A stretch of DNA of 8,883 nt from Syntrophomonadaceae bacterium (GTDB lineage Bacteria > Bacillota > Dethiobacteria > DTU022). The translations under genes were made by a program, and so were the position numbers. Location: NCBI GenBank assembly GCA_007136055.1, contig SLHT01000295.1, positions 1 through 8,883 of the forward strand, in the 5' to 3' direction. Positions 1 to 6,437 of the stretch are shown here, in pieces; positions within the stretch are counted from its first letter, which is position 1, and each line of letters begins with the position of its first letter. The notes under the pieces were generated by a model. It was given only the letters and a program-made list of their open reading frames with translations. It was not told where the DNA came from and ran no database searches.

Positions 1-22
1 AGCCACGGCTTTGCCCCCGGTC

Positions 23-823
23 TTAAGGCACATCTACTTCTTCTAAAGGAAAATCCTTAATATAACCTGAATCCTGCAGCTTAACTGAGACTACTTTTTT
101 CTTGCGGTTAATTTCTTTTACGCGCCCTTCTCCGTCAGGCGTTAATACTGCATCGCCCGGGTTGGGCATGTCTTCGCGGGCATTCTCATAAGCGCTGGCT
201 TCATAACGCAAACAGCACATCAGCCGGCTGCACACTCCTGATATTTTTGTGGGGTTTAGGGAAAGATTTTGACCCTTGGCCATCCGAATGGACACCGGTT
301 CAAATTCTTCAAGAAATGTAGAGCAGCAAAAAGCTCTCCCGCAAGGCCCGATGCCCCCTTTAAGCTTGGCTTCGTCACGAACTCCGATCTGACGCAACTC
401 GATACGCGTTTTAAAAATTGAAGCCAGATCTTTAACTAACTCCCTGAAGTCAACACGTTCCTCCGAGGTAAAGTAAAATATTATCTTGTTCCGATCAAAG
501 TTGTATTCAACATCTACGAGCTTCATGTCAAGACCGTGTTCTTTGATTTTTTTCTGACACCTGGCAAATGCAGTCTTTTCTTTTTGTTTGTTCTCGACTA
601 CCCGGCAGTAATCATCATCTGTTGCTTTGCGGACAACCTTTTTCAACGGCAAAACAAGCTTCTCTTCGGGCATGTCTTTTTCAACAGTAACAACCGTTCC
701 TATTTCCTGGCCCCTGGCTGTCTCCACAATTACCTTAGCTCCTTGCTCTATGCTATTTATACCTGGGTTAAAGTGGTAGGTTTTTCCGGCCTGTTTAAAC
801 CGAATCCCGACGACTTTTGGCAT
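23..823 (-). CDS. ricT: PSP1-domain protein RicT (YaaT family)
   Basis: This 266-residue protein matches the PSP1 C-terminal domain family. In Bacillus subtilis RicT (YaaT) works with RicA and RicF in a complex that carries iron-sulfur clusters and affects RNase Y-dependent mRNA processing, sporulation, competence and biofilm formation; the same role here is inferred. The diagnostic region is a cysteine-rich core: C161, C166 and C167 (motif GPCGRAFCC) and C198, C203 and C204 (GVCSRLMCC), which supplies plausible cluster ligands. The C-terminal part (about 221-265) looks like a small beta-rich domain. The ATG is secured by an AAAGGAGG ribosome binding site eight bases upstream, although that site and the first 21 codons lie inside holB. 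No terminator is visible in the last 22 bases of the window, so the operon probably continues to the left. Identification is confident; neither RicA nor RicF is in the window. Confidence 0.95.
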   Translation of the reverse strand: MPKVVGIRFKQAGKTYHFNPGINSIEQGAKVIVETARGQEIGTVVTVEKDMPEEKLVLPLKKVVRKATDDDYCRVVENKQKEKTAFARCQKKIKEHGLDMKLVDVEYNFDRNKIIFYFTSEERVDFRELVKDLASIFKTRIELRQIGVRDEAKLKGGIGPCGRAFCCSTFLEEFEPVSIRMAKGQNLSLNPTKISGVCSRLMCCLRYEASAYENAREDMPNPGDAVLTPDGEGRVKEINRKKKVVSVKLQDSGYIKDFPLEEVDVP

Positions 824-1776
824 TTTGTGAGCCTCCTTTGTAACAGTATAAGCATTTTTTCCAGTAATAAGCGCCTATTAATATTCGTAGCATTTATTTC
901 ATGAATTGCATTATTAATGAGCATAATAGAGTCTTCCAGGCTTGCAGAATCGATATCCTTCAACCAGGCAGCTGATCCCTCACTGCCCAGTGTTTGGATC
1001 AGACCATCACGATAAGACATGCATAGGAATTCCAAAAAATTGGTCAGGTCTTCCCTTTCAGACAGATAACGTGCCCATGATAAAAGCTGAAAGACTGAAT
1101 CACAACCAGTAGCAAGATTATAAGCCAGAGTTTTTGCTTCTTCAAAACGTCTTTCAAAGTAATCATCTTCGGACAGTTCAAAGGCATAACCGGGCAGACC
1201 TCCACTGATGCGGGCAATCAGGGCCGCTTTTTCTGCAGACATATCTTTATTTGCCATTAGAAGCCCGGTTACTTCAGAACAGGCCAGCGGCTTCAAAATA
1301 TAACGTTGACACCTCGATACTATGGTATCAAAAAGCAAGTGCGGCTGGCTGGCCAGAAGAATAAAGTACAGATCAGGGGGGGGGTCTTCGAGAATTTTTA
1401 AAAGCGAGGAAGATGTTTCCGCTGTCATCGCTTCAGCCTGGTCAACCATACAAACCTTTTTACTGCTCTGAAGGTAAAAACCCTGCCGTATCGAGCGAAT
1501 CTGTTCTATTTTTATGTTTCGCCCGTCAGGAGCTAACCCGAAATAATCCGGATTATTTCCGTTAAGATAGCTGCAGCAGGAAAAACATTTCATACAGGGT
1601 TCTCCATTATCGCAATAAGGACAAAGAATAGCCATTGAAAGGGCCTGGCCCCAACTTTTTTTGCCGCTCCCGGAAGGACCCGTCAACAAAACGGCGTGGC
1701 TTAATTTGCCGCAGGTGATGGCCCTGAGCAATAAGCTGCGCAGCTCATGCCGACCAACCAGGCTTTTAAAACTCAT
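757..1776 (-). CDS. holB: DNA polymerase III delta' subunit (clamp loader)
   Basis: Delta' is the wrench-like, non-hydrolysing subunit of the clamp loader that opens and loads the beta sliding clamp with delta and tau/gamma. From the ATG at 1776 it has 339 residues, the usual size. Visible are an AAA+ fold with P-loop GPSGSGKK (33-40), a zinc-binding cysteine set (C52, C61, C64, C67, with C55 and C68 nearby) and an SRC motif (154-156). The P-loop has lysine where Thr/Ser is normal, and the Walker B region reads VDQAE rather than DEAE, as expected for a subunit that does not hydrolyse ATP. A TTG 30 bases upstream in frame is possible, but the ATG has a GAGGT site seven bases before it. The start overlaps the tmk stop by 11 bases, implying coupled translation. 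The last 22 codons overlap ricT in another frame. A run of nine C residues lies in the codons for EDPPPD. Confidence 0.95.
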   Translation of the reverse strand: MSFKSLVGRHELRSLLLRAITCGKLSHAVLLTGPSGSGKKSWGQALSMAILCPYCDNGEPCMKCFSCCSYLNGNNPDYFGLAPDGRNIKIEQIRSIRQGFYLQSSKKVCMVDQAEAMTAETSSSLLKILEDPPPDLYFILLASQPHLLFDTIVSRCQRYILKPLACSEVTGLLMANKDMSAEKAALIARISGGLPGYAFELSEDDYFERRFEEAKTLAYNLATGCDSVFQLLSWARYLSEREDLTNFLEFLCMSYRDGLIQTLGSEGSAAWLKDIDSASLEDSIMLINNAIHEINATNINRRLLLEKMLILLQRRLTKCQKSSGFGLNRPEKPTTLTQV

Positions 1777-2419
1777 AAGCAGACCTCGCAGAAAAACTCC
1801 CGGCAATTTTCCCCTGCACTAATTGCCAGATAATTTCACTCTGATCTTCTTCTACTTCTGAAGCATCAACAACACTCACTCTATGAGGATCCTGACGTGC
1901 TATTTCGAGGTAACCGTTTCGGACCCTCCGGTGAAAGCGGATATCCTTACTTTCCATGCGATCGGCCGATGCCCCGCGTCTTTTAACTGCCTCTTCTACC
2001 GTAAGATCTAGCAAAACCGTGATATGGGGGGCAGTCCCATCTGTAGCCTTCAGATTTAGCAAACGAATTAAACTGAGATCGGCCCCTCCACCATAACCCT
2101 GGTAAGCCAGGGTAGAATCGGTAAAGCGATCGCATACAATAATTTTTCCTGACAGCAAGGCCGGCAGTATAACCTGTTTGGCAAGTTCAGAACGTGCTGC
2201 CATGTAAAGAAGCATTTCTGCCTGAAGGGAAGGAGAATACTGGTTGTCAAGGAGAATTTGCCTTATCTTTTCACCAACAACAGTGCCACCGGGCTCACGT
2301 ACCGTGATATAGTCAACACCGCTTTGTGCTAGTTTGCCACCCAGCAATTCAACCTGCGTGGTTTTCCCACAACCGTCAATTCCTTCCAGGGAAATTAGCA
2401 AACCGCGCGTTTTAAGCAC
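1766..2419 (-). CDS. tmk: Thymidylate kinase (dTMP kinase)
   Basis: Phosphorylates dTMP to dTDP with ATP, the step shared by the de novo and salvage routes to dTTP. The 217-residue protein has all the family marks: P-loop EGIDGCGKTTQ (12-22), the REPGGT motif (41-46) that contacts the substrate, the DRF/TDSTLAYQGYG stretch (97-110) for nucleotide binding, and a LID segment RRGASADRME (147-156). The chosen start is GTG at 2419. Its ribosome binding site is poor: only a GAGG that runs into the start codon. A start a few codons away is therefore possible, but the P-loop position fits the family. It follows the guaB terminator by about 38 bases with no convincing promoter between them, so its transcription is uncertain (read-through from guaB or a weak local promoter). 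It directly precedes and overlaps holB; the yaaQ and yaaR genes that sit between tmk and holB in B. subtilis are absent. Confidence 0.96.
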   Translation of the reverse strand: MLKTRGLLISLEGIDGCGKTTQVELLGGKLAQSGVDYITVREPGGTVVGEKIRQILLDNQYSPSLQAEMLLYMAARSELAKQVILPALLSGKIIVCDRFTDSTLAYQGYGGGADLSLIRLLNLKATDGTAPHITVLLDLTVEEAVKRRGASADRMESKDIRFHRRVRNGYLEIARQDPHRVSVVDASEVEEDQSEIIWQLVQGKIAGSFSARSAYEF

Positions 2420-2434
2420 CTCATTTATAAAAAT

Positions 2435-2453
2435 GCTAAATTCTAAGTTTAGC
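2435..2453 (-). repeat. AT-rich inverted repeat between guaB and tmk
   Basis: A perfect 6-base inverted repeat (GCTAAA/TTTAGC) encloses a 7-base loop. On the minus strand it is followed by ATTTTTA. It lies just after the guaB terminator and 16 bases before the tmk start. It could be a weak second terminator or a structure in the tmk leader; the stem has only two G-C pairs, so a functional role is uncertain. Confidence 0.35.
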
Positions 2454-2457
2454 AGCT

Positions 2458-2485
2458 AAAAAAACGCAGACTCTACCGGCCTGCG
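2458..2485 (-). terminator. Intrinsic terminator after guaB
   Basis: On the minus strand, CGCAGGC pairs with GTCTGCG (seven pairs including one G-T) around a 7-base loop, and seven T residues follow at once. It begins about 23 bases after the guaB stop and is the only well-formed intrinsic terminator seen in the window. It separates guaB from the tmk-holB-ricT group, although partial read-through is likely because tmk has no clear promoter. Confidence 0.8.
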
Positions 2486-2507
2486 GTATCCGGGCTAATA
2501 AACCATA

Positions 2508-3962
2508 CTAAAAACTATAATTTGGCGATTCCTTGGTAATCTGCACGCCATGGGGGTGGCTTTCTTTAAGTCCGGCACCTGATATCCGAATAAAGCGAGT
2601 CTGCTGCTGCAACTCATCTATATTTTTAACGCCACAGTAACCCATTCCTGCCCGCAACCCTCCGGCCATCTGAAATACCATATCACCGACAGTGCCTCTG
2701 AAAGGCACCCTTCCTTCAATACCCTCGGGCACCAGTTTTTGCTCATACTCCTGGAAATAACGGTCACGTGAGCCTTCTTTCATCGCCCCCAGCGATCCCA
2801 TTCCCCGATATACTTTATAACTTCGGCCCTGGAATATCTCAAACTCTCCCGGGCTTTCTTCGGTTCCGGCCAACAAGCTGCCGATCATAACTGCTGCAGC
2901 CCCTGCTGCCAGAGCTTTTGTTAGATCACCGGAAAACTTTATACCGCCATCGGCAATAACAGGCACTCCAAGTTCACGGGCTGCACGGGCCGCTTCATAA
3001 ACAGCTGTTATCTGGGGCACACCAATCCCGGCGATAACCCGTGTAGTACAAATTGATCCAGGACCGACCCCTACTTTAACCGAATCAGCACCAGCTTCAA
3101 TTAAATCCCGGGCTCCTTCCGCCGTGGCGATATTCCCGCCCATAATTTCAAGATCAGGAAAGAGCTTCTTTACTTCATTAACGGTATTAAGCACAGGCTG
3201 GGAATGCCCGTGAGCAGAATCGACAACGATTAAATCGACCCCCGCCTGCACCAAAGCCTCCGCTCTCGTAACAGCATCGCGTCCGACACCTACTGCTGCT
3301 GCTGCCAGTAACCGACCGTTGGGATCCTTTGAAGCGCGTGGATACTGAATTGTTTTTTCGATATCTTTGATTGTAATCAACCCTTTGAGGTTGAACTGAT
3401 CGTCAACAATGGGCAACTTTTCAATTTTGTATTGGCGCAGTATTTCCTGTGCCTCTTGGAGAGTAGTGCCTTCAGGGGCAGTAACCAACTTTTCATGAGT
3501 CATTGCTTCACCGATAGGCCGTGAATAATCTTCTTCAAACCGCAGGTCACGGTTGGTAATAATGCCGACAAGCTTCTCCCCTACCGTAATAGGTACGCCT
3601 GATATGCGGTAGCGCTCCATTAAAGCAGCAGCATCATTAAGGATATGGTCCGGGGTCAACCGAAAAGGATTAGTAATTACACCGTGCTCAGAACGTTTTA
3701 CCTTATCTACTTCTTCTGCCTGCTTTTCTAAAGTCATATTGCGGTGAATAACACCGATTCCGCCTTCACGGGCTATAGCAATGGCCATTCTCGCTTCAGT
3801 TACTGTATCCATGCTCGCAGACAGCAGCGGCGTATTGAGCTTAATATTACGGCTCAGTCGGGTCGATATTTCAACATCGCGGGGCAAAACTTGTGAACGG
3901 GCAGGAACCAACAAAACATCGTCAAAGGTAAGGCCTTCATGTAAAAATCTATCACCTTGCAA
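2508..3962 (-). CDS. guaB: Inosine-5'-monophosphate dehydrogenase
   Basis: Oxidises IMP to XMP with NAD+, the committed step of guanine nucleotide synthesis. A catalytic TIM-barrel domain is interrupted by a pair of CBS domains (about residues 95-205). The catalytic loop GPGSICTT holds Cys305, and the mobile flap has Arg401-Tyr402 (SRDRYFQ); these numbers equal those of the E. coli enzyme when counted from the TTG at 3962. I prefer that TTG to the ATG at 3980 because a strong GGGAGGAG site precedes it by six bases, no such site precedes the ATG, and the N-terminus (MQGDRFLHEGLTFDD) then aligns without gaps to B. subtilis GuaB as I recall it. The protein is then 484 residues and complete to the C-terminal ESHPH and ITKESPNY segments. 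It has its own promoter and terminator. No purine riboswitch or G-box-like leader is visible in the roughly 38-base leader. Confidence 0.97.
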   Translation of the reverse strand: MQGDRFLHEGLTFDDVLLVPARSQVLPRDVEISTRLSRNIKLNTPLLSASMDTVTEARMAIAIAREGGIGVIHRNMTLEKQAEEVDKVKRSEHGVITNPFRLTPDHILNDAAALMERYRISGVPITVGEKLVGIITNRDLRFEEDYSRPIGEAMTHEKLVTAPEGTTLQEAQEILRQYKIEKLPIVDDQFNLKGLITIKDIEKTIQYPRASKDPNGRLLAAAAVGVGRDAVTRAEALVQAGVDLIVVDSAHGHSQPVLNTVNEVKKLFPDLEIMGGNIATAEGARDLIEAGADSVKVGVGPGSICTTRVIAGIGVPQITAVYEAARAARELGVPVIADGGIKFSGDLTKALAAGAAAVMIGSLLAGTEESPGEFEIFQGRSYKVYRGMGSLGAMKEGSRDRYFQEYEQKLVPEGIEGRVPFRGTVGDMVFQMAGGLRAGMGYCGVKNIDELQQQTRFIRISGAGLKESHPHGVQITKESPNYSF

Positions 3963-3966
3963 AGTG

Positions 3967-3977
3967 TACTCCTCCCG
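3967..3977 (-). promoter_or_regulatory. Ribosome binding site deciding the guaB start
   Basis: A GGGAGGAG sequence on the minus strand lies six bases before a TTG codon (3960-3962). The site falls inside the first codons of the longer reading that starts at the ATG at 3978-3980, so the longer form would place its own ribosome binding site within coding sequence and have none upstream. Confidence 0.75.
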
Positions 3978-4006
3978 CATGTCTAGTCATGTAGTTAATT
4001 GAAGTG

Positions 4007-4035
4007 ATCATAACAAACGGCTCTGATAGTGTCAA
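4007..4035 (-). promoter_or_regulatory. Sigma-A-type promoter of guaB
   Basis: On the minus strand a perfect TTGACA (-35, positions 4030-4035) is separated by 17 bases from TATGAT (-10, positions 4007-4012, one mismatch from consensus). Transcription should start near 4000, giving a leader of about 38 bases before the TTG start of guaB. This is the best promoter in the window and suits a strongly expressed biosynthetic gene. It lies in the divergent spacer, so it could interfere with, or share control with, the plus-strand hydrolase pair. Confidence 0.85.
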
Positions 4036-4085
4036 CCACGCCACAACCGGCAGGCAGGATAAACGAGGTGAGAAAACGAATCAAG

Positions 4086-4131
4086 AAAAGGAGTATCTAT
4101 GAAGGGAGGACATATTGTTGCCTTACATTGA
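4086..4131 (+). promoter_or_regulatory. Possible leader peptide ORF overlapping the hydrolase start
   Basis: An AAAAGGAG site (4086-4093) lies five bases before an ATG (4099) that opens a 10-codon frame, MKGGHIVALH, ending in TGA at 4129-4131. The hydrolase start codon lies inside this frame, preceded by a second site, GGGAGGA (4104-4110). The arrangement could couple hydrolase translation to the leader, or the ATG could be chance. The spacer from 4036 to 4085 shows no other clear signal, and no strong plus-strand promoter was recognised (a TTGAAG near 3999 with TGATAG at 4024 has a poor 19-base spacing). Confidence 0.4.
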
Positions 4132-4873
4132 GTTTGATAATCATCGTTATTACTATGCAGGTGATTTTGACCGGGACGGGGTTCCCCTGGTATTCTGCCA
4201 CGGTTCCGGCGGCGGACATCACCACTGGCTCTACCAACTTAAAGATTTAAAAGAATCCGCAAACCCCATCACCGTTGACCTGCCCGGCCATGGCCGGTCT
4301 GAAGGAGAACCGGCAAATGAGGTTGCCGCTTACAGGGACTGGCTGCACCGCTTCTGTAAATCCGCCGGCCTGGGGCCGGCAGTAATGGCGGGGCATTCAC
4401 TGGGAGGAGCCATCGCCCTCGACTACGCCCTAAATTACCCGGATGACACTTTAGGCCTTATTCTAGTCGGCAGCGGGGGACGACTGCGGGTCCTGCCCAC
4501 CTTTTTGGAAGAACTTAACAAAGGCACCGTTCCTGAAACCTTAGCGTCATTTTTATACGGCCCCGCTGCTTCAAAAGAGCTACTGGAAAAGGGGAAGAAG
4601 GAAGTAAAAGACACTGCCGCTTCAATCTATTATGCAGATCTGAGCGCCTGCGATAAATTCGATGTCATGGAAGAACTGCACCGTATACAGAAACCGGTCC
4701 AAATAATTTGCGGCAGTGAAGATCGCCTCACCCCGGTTAAGTACAGCCATTTTCTTGAAGAAAAACTGTCTGATGGGCAGGTCAAAATAATTGATGGAGC
4801 CGGGCACATGGTGATGCTTGAGGAACCGGACCAGGTTAACCGGGCCATTAGCGATTTTGTTAAGCAGTTTTAA
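4118..4873 (+). CDS. Alpha/beta-fold hydrolase
   Basis: A 251-residue serine hydrolase of the alpha/beta fold, presumably cytoplasmic as there is no signal peptide or membrane segment. Numbered from the TTG at 4118, the oxyanion region is FCHGSGGGHHHW (27-37), the nucleophile elbow GHSLGG places Ser94, the acid is Asp202 (GSEDRLTP) and the base His230 (GAGHM): a full triad. The cap region (about 122-185) is short and helical. Substrate cannot be read from sequence; esterase, lipase-like or C-C hydrolase activity are all possible. The start is one of two adjacent TTG codons (4115 or 4118). I chose 4118 because it is seven bases from GGGAGGA and gives MPYIEF, a common beginning in this family. 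It is the first gene of a plus-strand pair with the DUF3786 gene, 15 bases downstream, and is divergent from guaB. GC-rich palindromes at 4284-4297 and 4364-4380 fall within coding codons. Confidence 0.88.
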   Translation: MPYIEFDNHRYYYAGDFDRDGVPLVFCHGSGGGHHHWLYQLKDLKESANPITVDLPGHGRSEGEPANEVAAYRDWLHRFCKSAGLGPAVMAGHSLGGAIALDYALNYPDDTLGLILVGSGGRLRVLPTFLEELNKGTVPETLASFLYGPAASKELLEKGKKEVKDTAASIYYADLSACDKFDVMEELHRIQKPVQIICGSEDRLTPVKYSHFLEEKLSDGQVKIIDGAGHMVMLEEPDQVNRAISDFVKQF

Positions 4874-4888
4874 TAGGAGGACAACACC

Positions 4889-5506
4889 ATGGAAAAGAAA
4901 CGCAGCTTTTTTAACCTGGAAGAAACTTTGAAACAGGCAGTTAAAACTTTTTCTGTTTTGGATCCTGCTGAAGTAGCCACCTGCGCGGAAGTTGAACTGG
5001 GTAAAGATGAAAAAACCCTAAAAGTGCCTTTTATCGGCCAAAGCTTCTTTGTCAGTCATCCGGATGGAAAGGTCAAAACCACGGAAGGGGAAGAAGCCTC
5101 TATTTACCTGGCCATCATTATCCTGCACTACCTGTCCACAGCCGACGGAAAACCGCTTACAGGCCGCTGGATCGCCTACCGTCACCTTCCGGGAGGAGAT
5201 ATCTATATCGATCCGTTCCAAAAAAGGGCTGTTACTCCCTTTTTAAAAACATTCGGTGACCGCCCCAACGATTTTCAAAAAGCAGCCGAAGCTTTAGGCG
5301 GCCATCGCCTGGAAATCAGCGGAATCAGCATGGTAGTACCCGTTTTGCCGCGAGTACCGCTTTGCTTTACAATCTGGCCCGGCGACGATGAGCTGCCCAC
5401 AGCGGCAAATATCCTCTTTGATGAAGCAGCTCCTTCCTATCTGCCGACAGAAGATTACGCTCACTTACCGGCTATAGTAAACGGAACGATGAAAGGCAAG
5501 GTTTAA
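4889..5506 (+). CDS. DUF3786 domain protein, function unknown
   Basis: A 205-residue soluble protein with no signal peptide or membrane helix. I recognise it as DUF3786 from recalled family features: a hydrophobic LAIIILHYL segment (74-82), TGRWIAYRHLPGG (91-103), a LPRVPL segment (153-158), WPGDDELPTAANILFD (163-178) and the closing YLPTEDYAHL (184-193). The family is found mainly in anaerobic bacteria and archaea and has no established biochemical role known to me, so none is assigned. There is one cysteine (Cys32), which argues against a self-contained metal or iron-sulfur centre. Start ATG has a TAGGAGG site eight bases upstream. It lies 15 bases behind the hydrolase gene and is probably co-transcribed with it. 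Its TAA shares four bases with the recR stop on the opposite strand, and no terminator follows it. Confidence 0.8.
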   Translation: MEKKRSFFNLEETLKQAVKTFSVLDPAEVATCAEVELGKDEKTLKVPFIGQSFFVSHPDGKVKTTEGEEASIYLAIIILHYLSTADGKPLTGRWIAYRHLPGGDIYIDPFQKRAVTPFLKTFGDRPNDFQKAAEALGGHRLEISGISMVVPVLPRVPLCFTIWPGDDELPTAANILFDEAAPSYLPTEDYAHLPAIVNGTMKGKV

Positions 5507-6099
5507 ATCTCCCTGCGACCGTCAAGAGCACGGCTGAGAGTGAGATCGTCGGCATACTCAATATCGCCTCCGACCGGCAGGCCAAAGGCGATCCGGGTTA
5601 CCCTGATCGAAAGAGGATTTAACAGCCTGGCCAGGTAGCCAGCTGTGGCATCCCCTTCAACATTTGGGTTGGTAGCAATAATAACCTCGCTGATACCTTT
5701 ATCTTCAATGCGTTTAATTAGGCGGTCCAGTTTCAACTCTTCGGGGCCAATCCCATCAAGCGGGGAAAGTGCTCCGTGTAAAACATGGTATAGGCCGCGG
5801 TACTGTCCGGTTCTCTCCAGCACCAAAACATCGCGCGGCTCCTGGACAACACAGATCATGCTCTGTTCACGCCGGGTATCACTGCAATAGTTGCACTGCT
5901 CAGCTTCGGCCAGGCTCCCACAGGTTAAACAGAACCCCAGCTTATCCTTGGCCTCGACCATGGCCCGGGCAATAGCGACAACATCTTCCCGCGAGCAGCT
6001 CAACAAGTAAAAAGCAATCCTCTGGGCCGATTTCTGGCCAATGCCGGGAAAACGGGTTAGCGCTTCAACAAGCCTTTTGAGGTAGCCGGGATAAGCCAT
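5503..6099 (-). CDS. recR: Recombination protein RecR
   Basis: RecR forms a ring-shaped DNA clamp that, with RecO and RecF, loads RecA onto SSB-coated gaps in recombinational repair. The 198-residue protein has the standard order: helix-hairpin-helix with FPGIGQKSA (17-25), a four-cysteine zinc finger (C57, C60, C69, C72), a Toprim domain (EPRD at 87-90, NPNVEGDAT at 144-152) and the C-terminal GLPVGGDIEYADDLTL segment (173-188). The ATG comes three bases after the ybaB stop with no good ribosome binding site, so translation is probably by reinitiation from ybaB. The ybaB-recR pairing is common across bacteria. The 3' end overlaps the convergent DUF3786 gene by four bases, with no visible terminator on either strand. 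Confidence 0.97.
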   Translation of the reverse strand: MAYPGYLKRLVEALTRFPGIGQKSAQRIAFYLLSCSREDVVAIARAMVEAKDKLGFCLTCGSLAEAEQCNYCSDTRREQSMICVVQEPRDVLVLERTGQYRGLYHVLHGALSPLDGIGPEELKLDRLIKRIEDKGISEVIIATNPNVEGDATAGYLARLLNPLSIRVTRIAFGLPVGGDIEYADDLTLSRALDGRREI

Positions 6100-6102
6100 G
6101 AG

Positions 6103-6423
6103 CTAAAACATTCCCGGAGGCAGATTCAAGCCGCCGGTCAGTTTCTGCATTTCCGAGGAAACCATTTCATCAACCCGGTTAAAAGCTTCATTTACCGCTG
6201 CAATAATCATATCTTCAAGCATTTCACGGTTATCCTCGTCCATCGCTTCGGGATCAATTTGCAGTGAAACCAGCTGTTTCCGGCCGTTAGCAATAACCCG
6301 CACCGCACCGCCGCCGCTTGAACTTTCAACCGTTTTTTCAGCAAGTTCTTCCTGCATCCGGCTCATTTCAGCCTGTGCCTTCTGCAGTTGCTTCATCATC
6401 TTATTCATTCCTCCGTTAGGCAT
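6103..6423 (-). CDS. ybaB: YbaB/EbfC nucleoid-associated protein
   Basis: A 106-residue DNA-binding protein of the YbaB/EbfC family (YaaK in B. subtilis). It forms a tweezer-like dimer that binds DNA with limited specificity; the role in this host is inferred. The sequence shows the typical Met- and Gln-rich N-terminal helix (MNKMMKQLQKAQAEMSRMQEELAE), the central beta segment with a Gly-rich turn (SSSGGGAVRVIANGRKQLVSLQIDPE), and a C-terminal helix ending in a short Gly/Pro tail. The ATG at 6423 has a GAGGAGGT site about seven bases upstream; that site immediately follows and overlaps the dnaX stop (6438-6440). An in-frame TTG at 6441 would extend it by six residues but would place this site inside the gene. 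It sits between dnaX and recR, the most common position for the family. Confidence 0.96.
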   Translation of the reverse strand: MPNGGMNKMMKQLQKAQAEMSRMQEELAEKTVESSSGGGAVRVIANGRKQLVSLQIDPEAMDEDNREMLEDMIIAAVNEAFNRVDEMVSSEMQKLTGGLNLPPGMF

Positions 6424-6437
6424 GGGTAAACCTCCTC

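Noticed and set aside
536..904. Long plus-strand frame opposite ricT and holB
   Set aside because: Phe/Cys-rich translation typical of the complement of a coding strand, and both genes on the other strand are well supported.
3963..4000. Purine riboswitch in the guaB leader
   Set aside because: The leader is only about 38 bases, too short for a purine aptamer plus expression platform, and no conserved aptamer core is visible.
3999..4029. Plus-strand promoter for the hydrolase (TTGAAG and TGATAG)
   Set aside because: The 19-base spacing and weak hexamers are not enough to call it a promoter; it also overlaps the well-formed guaB promoter.
4029..4250. Plus-strand frame beginning at GTG 4029
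   Set aside because: It mostly overlaps the hydrolase in another frame, has no recognisable family features and has no ribosome binding site before the GTG.
4284..4380. GC-rich palindromes: a 14-base perfect one at 4284-4297 and a 7-base arm repeat at 4364-4380
   Set aside because: Both fall in codons for conserved or Gly/Pro/Ala-rich residues of the hydrolase and have no T-run. They look like codon-use coincidences and not operators.
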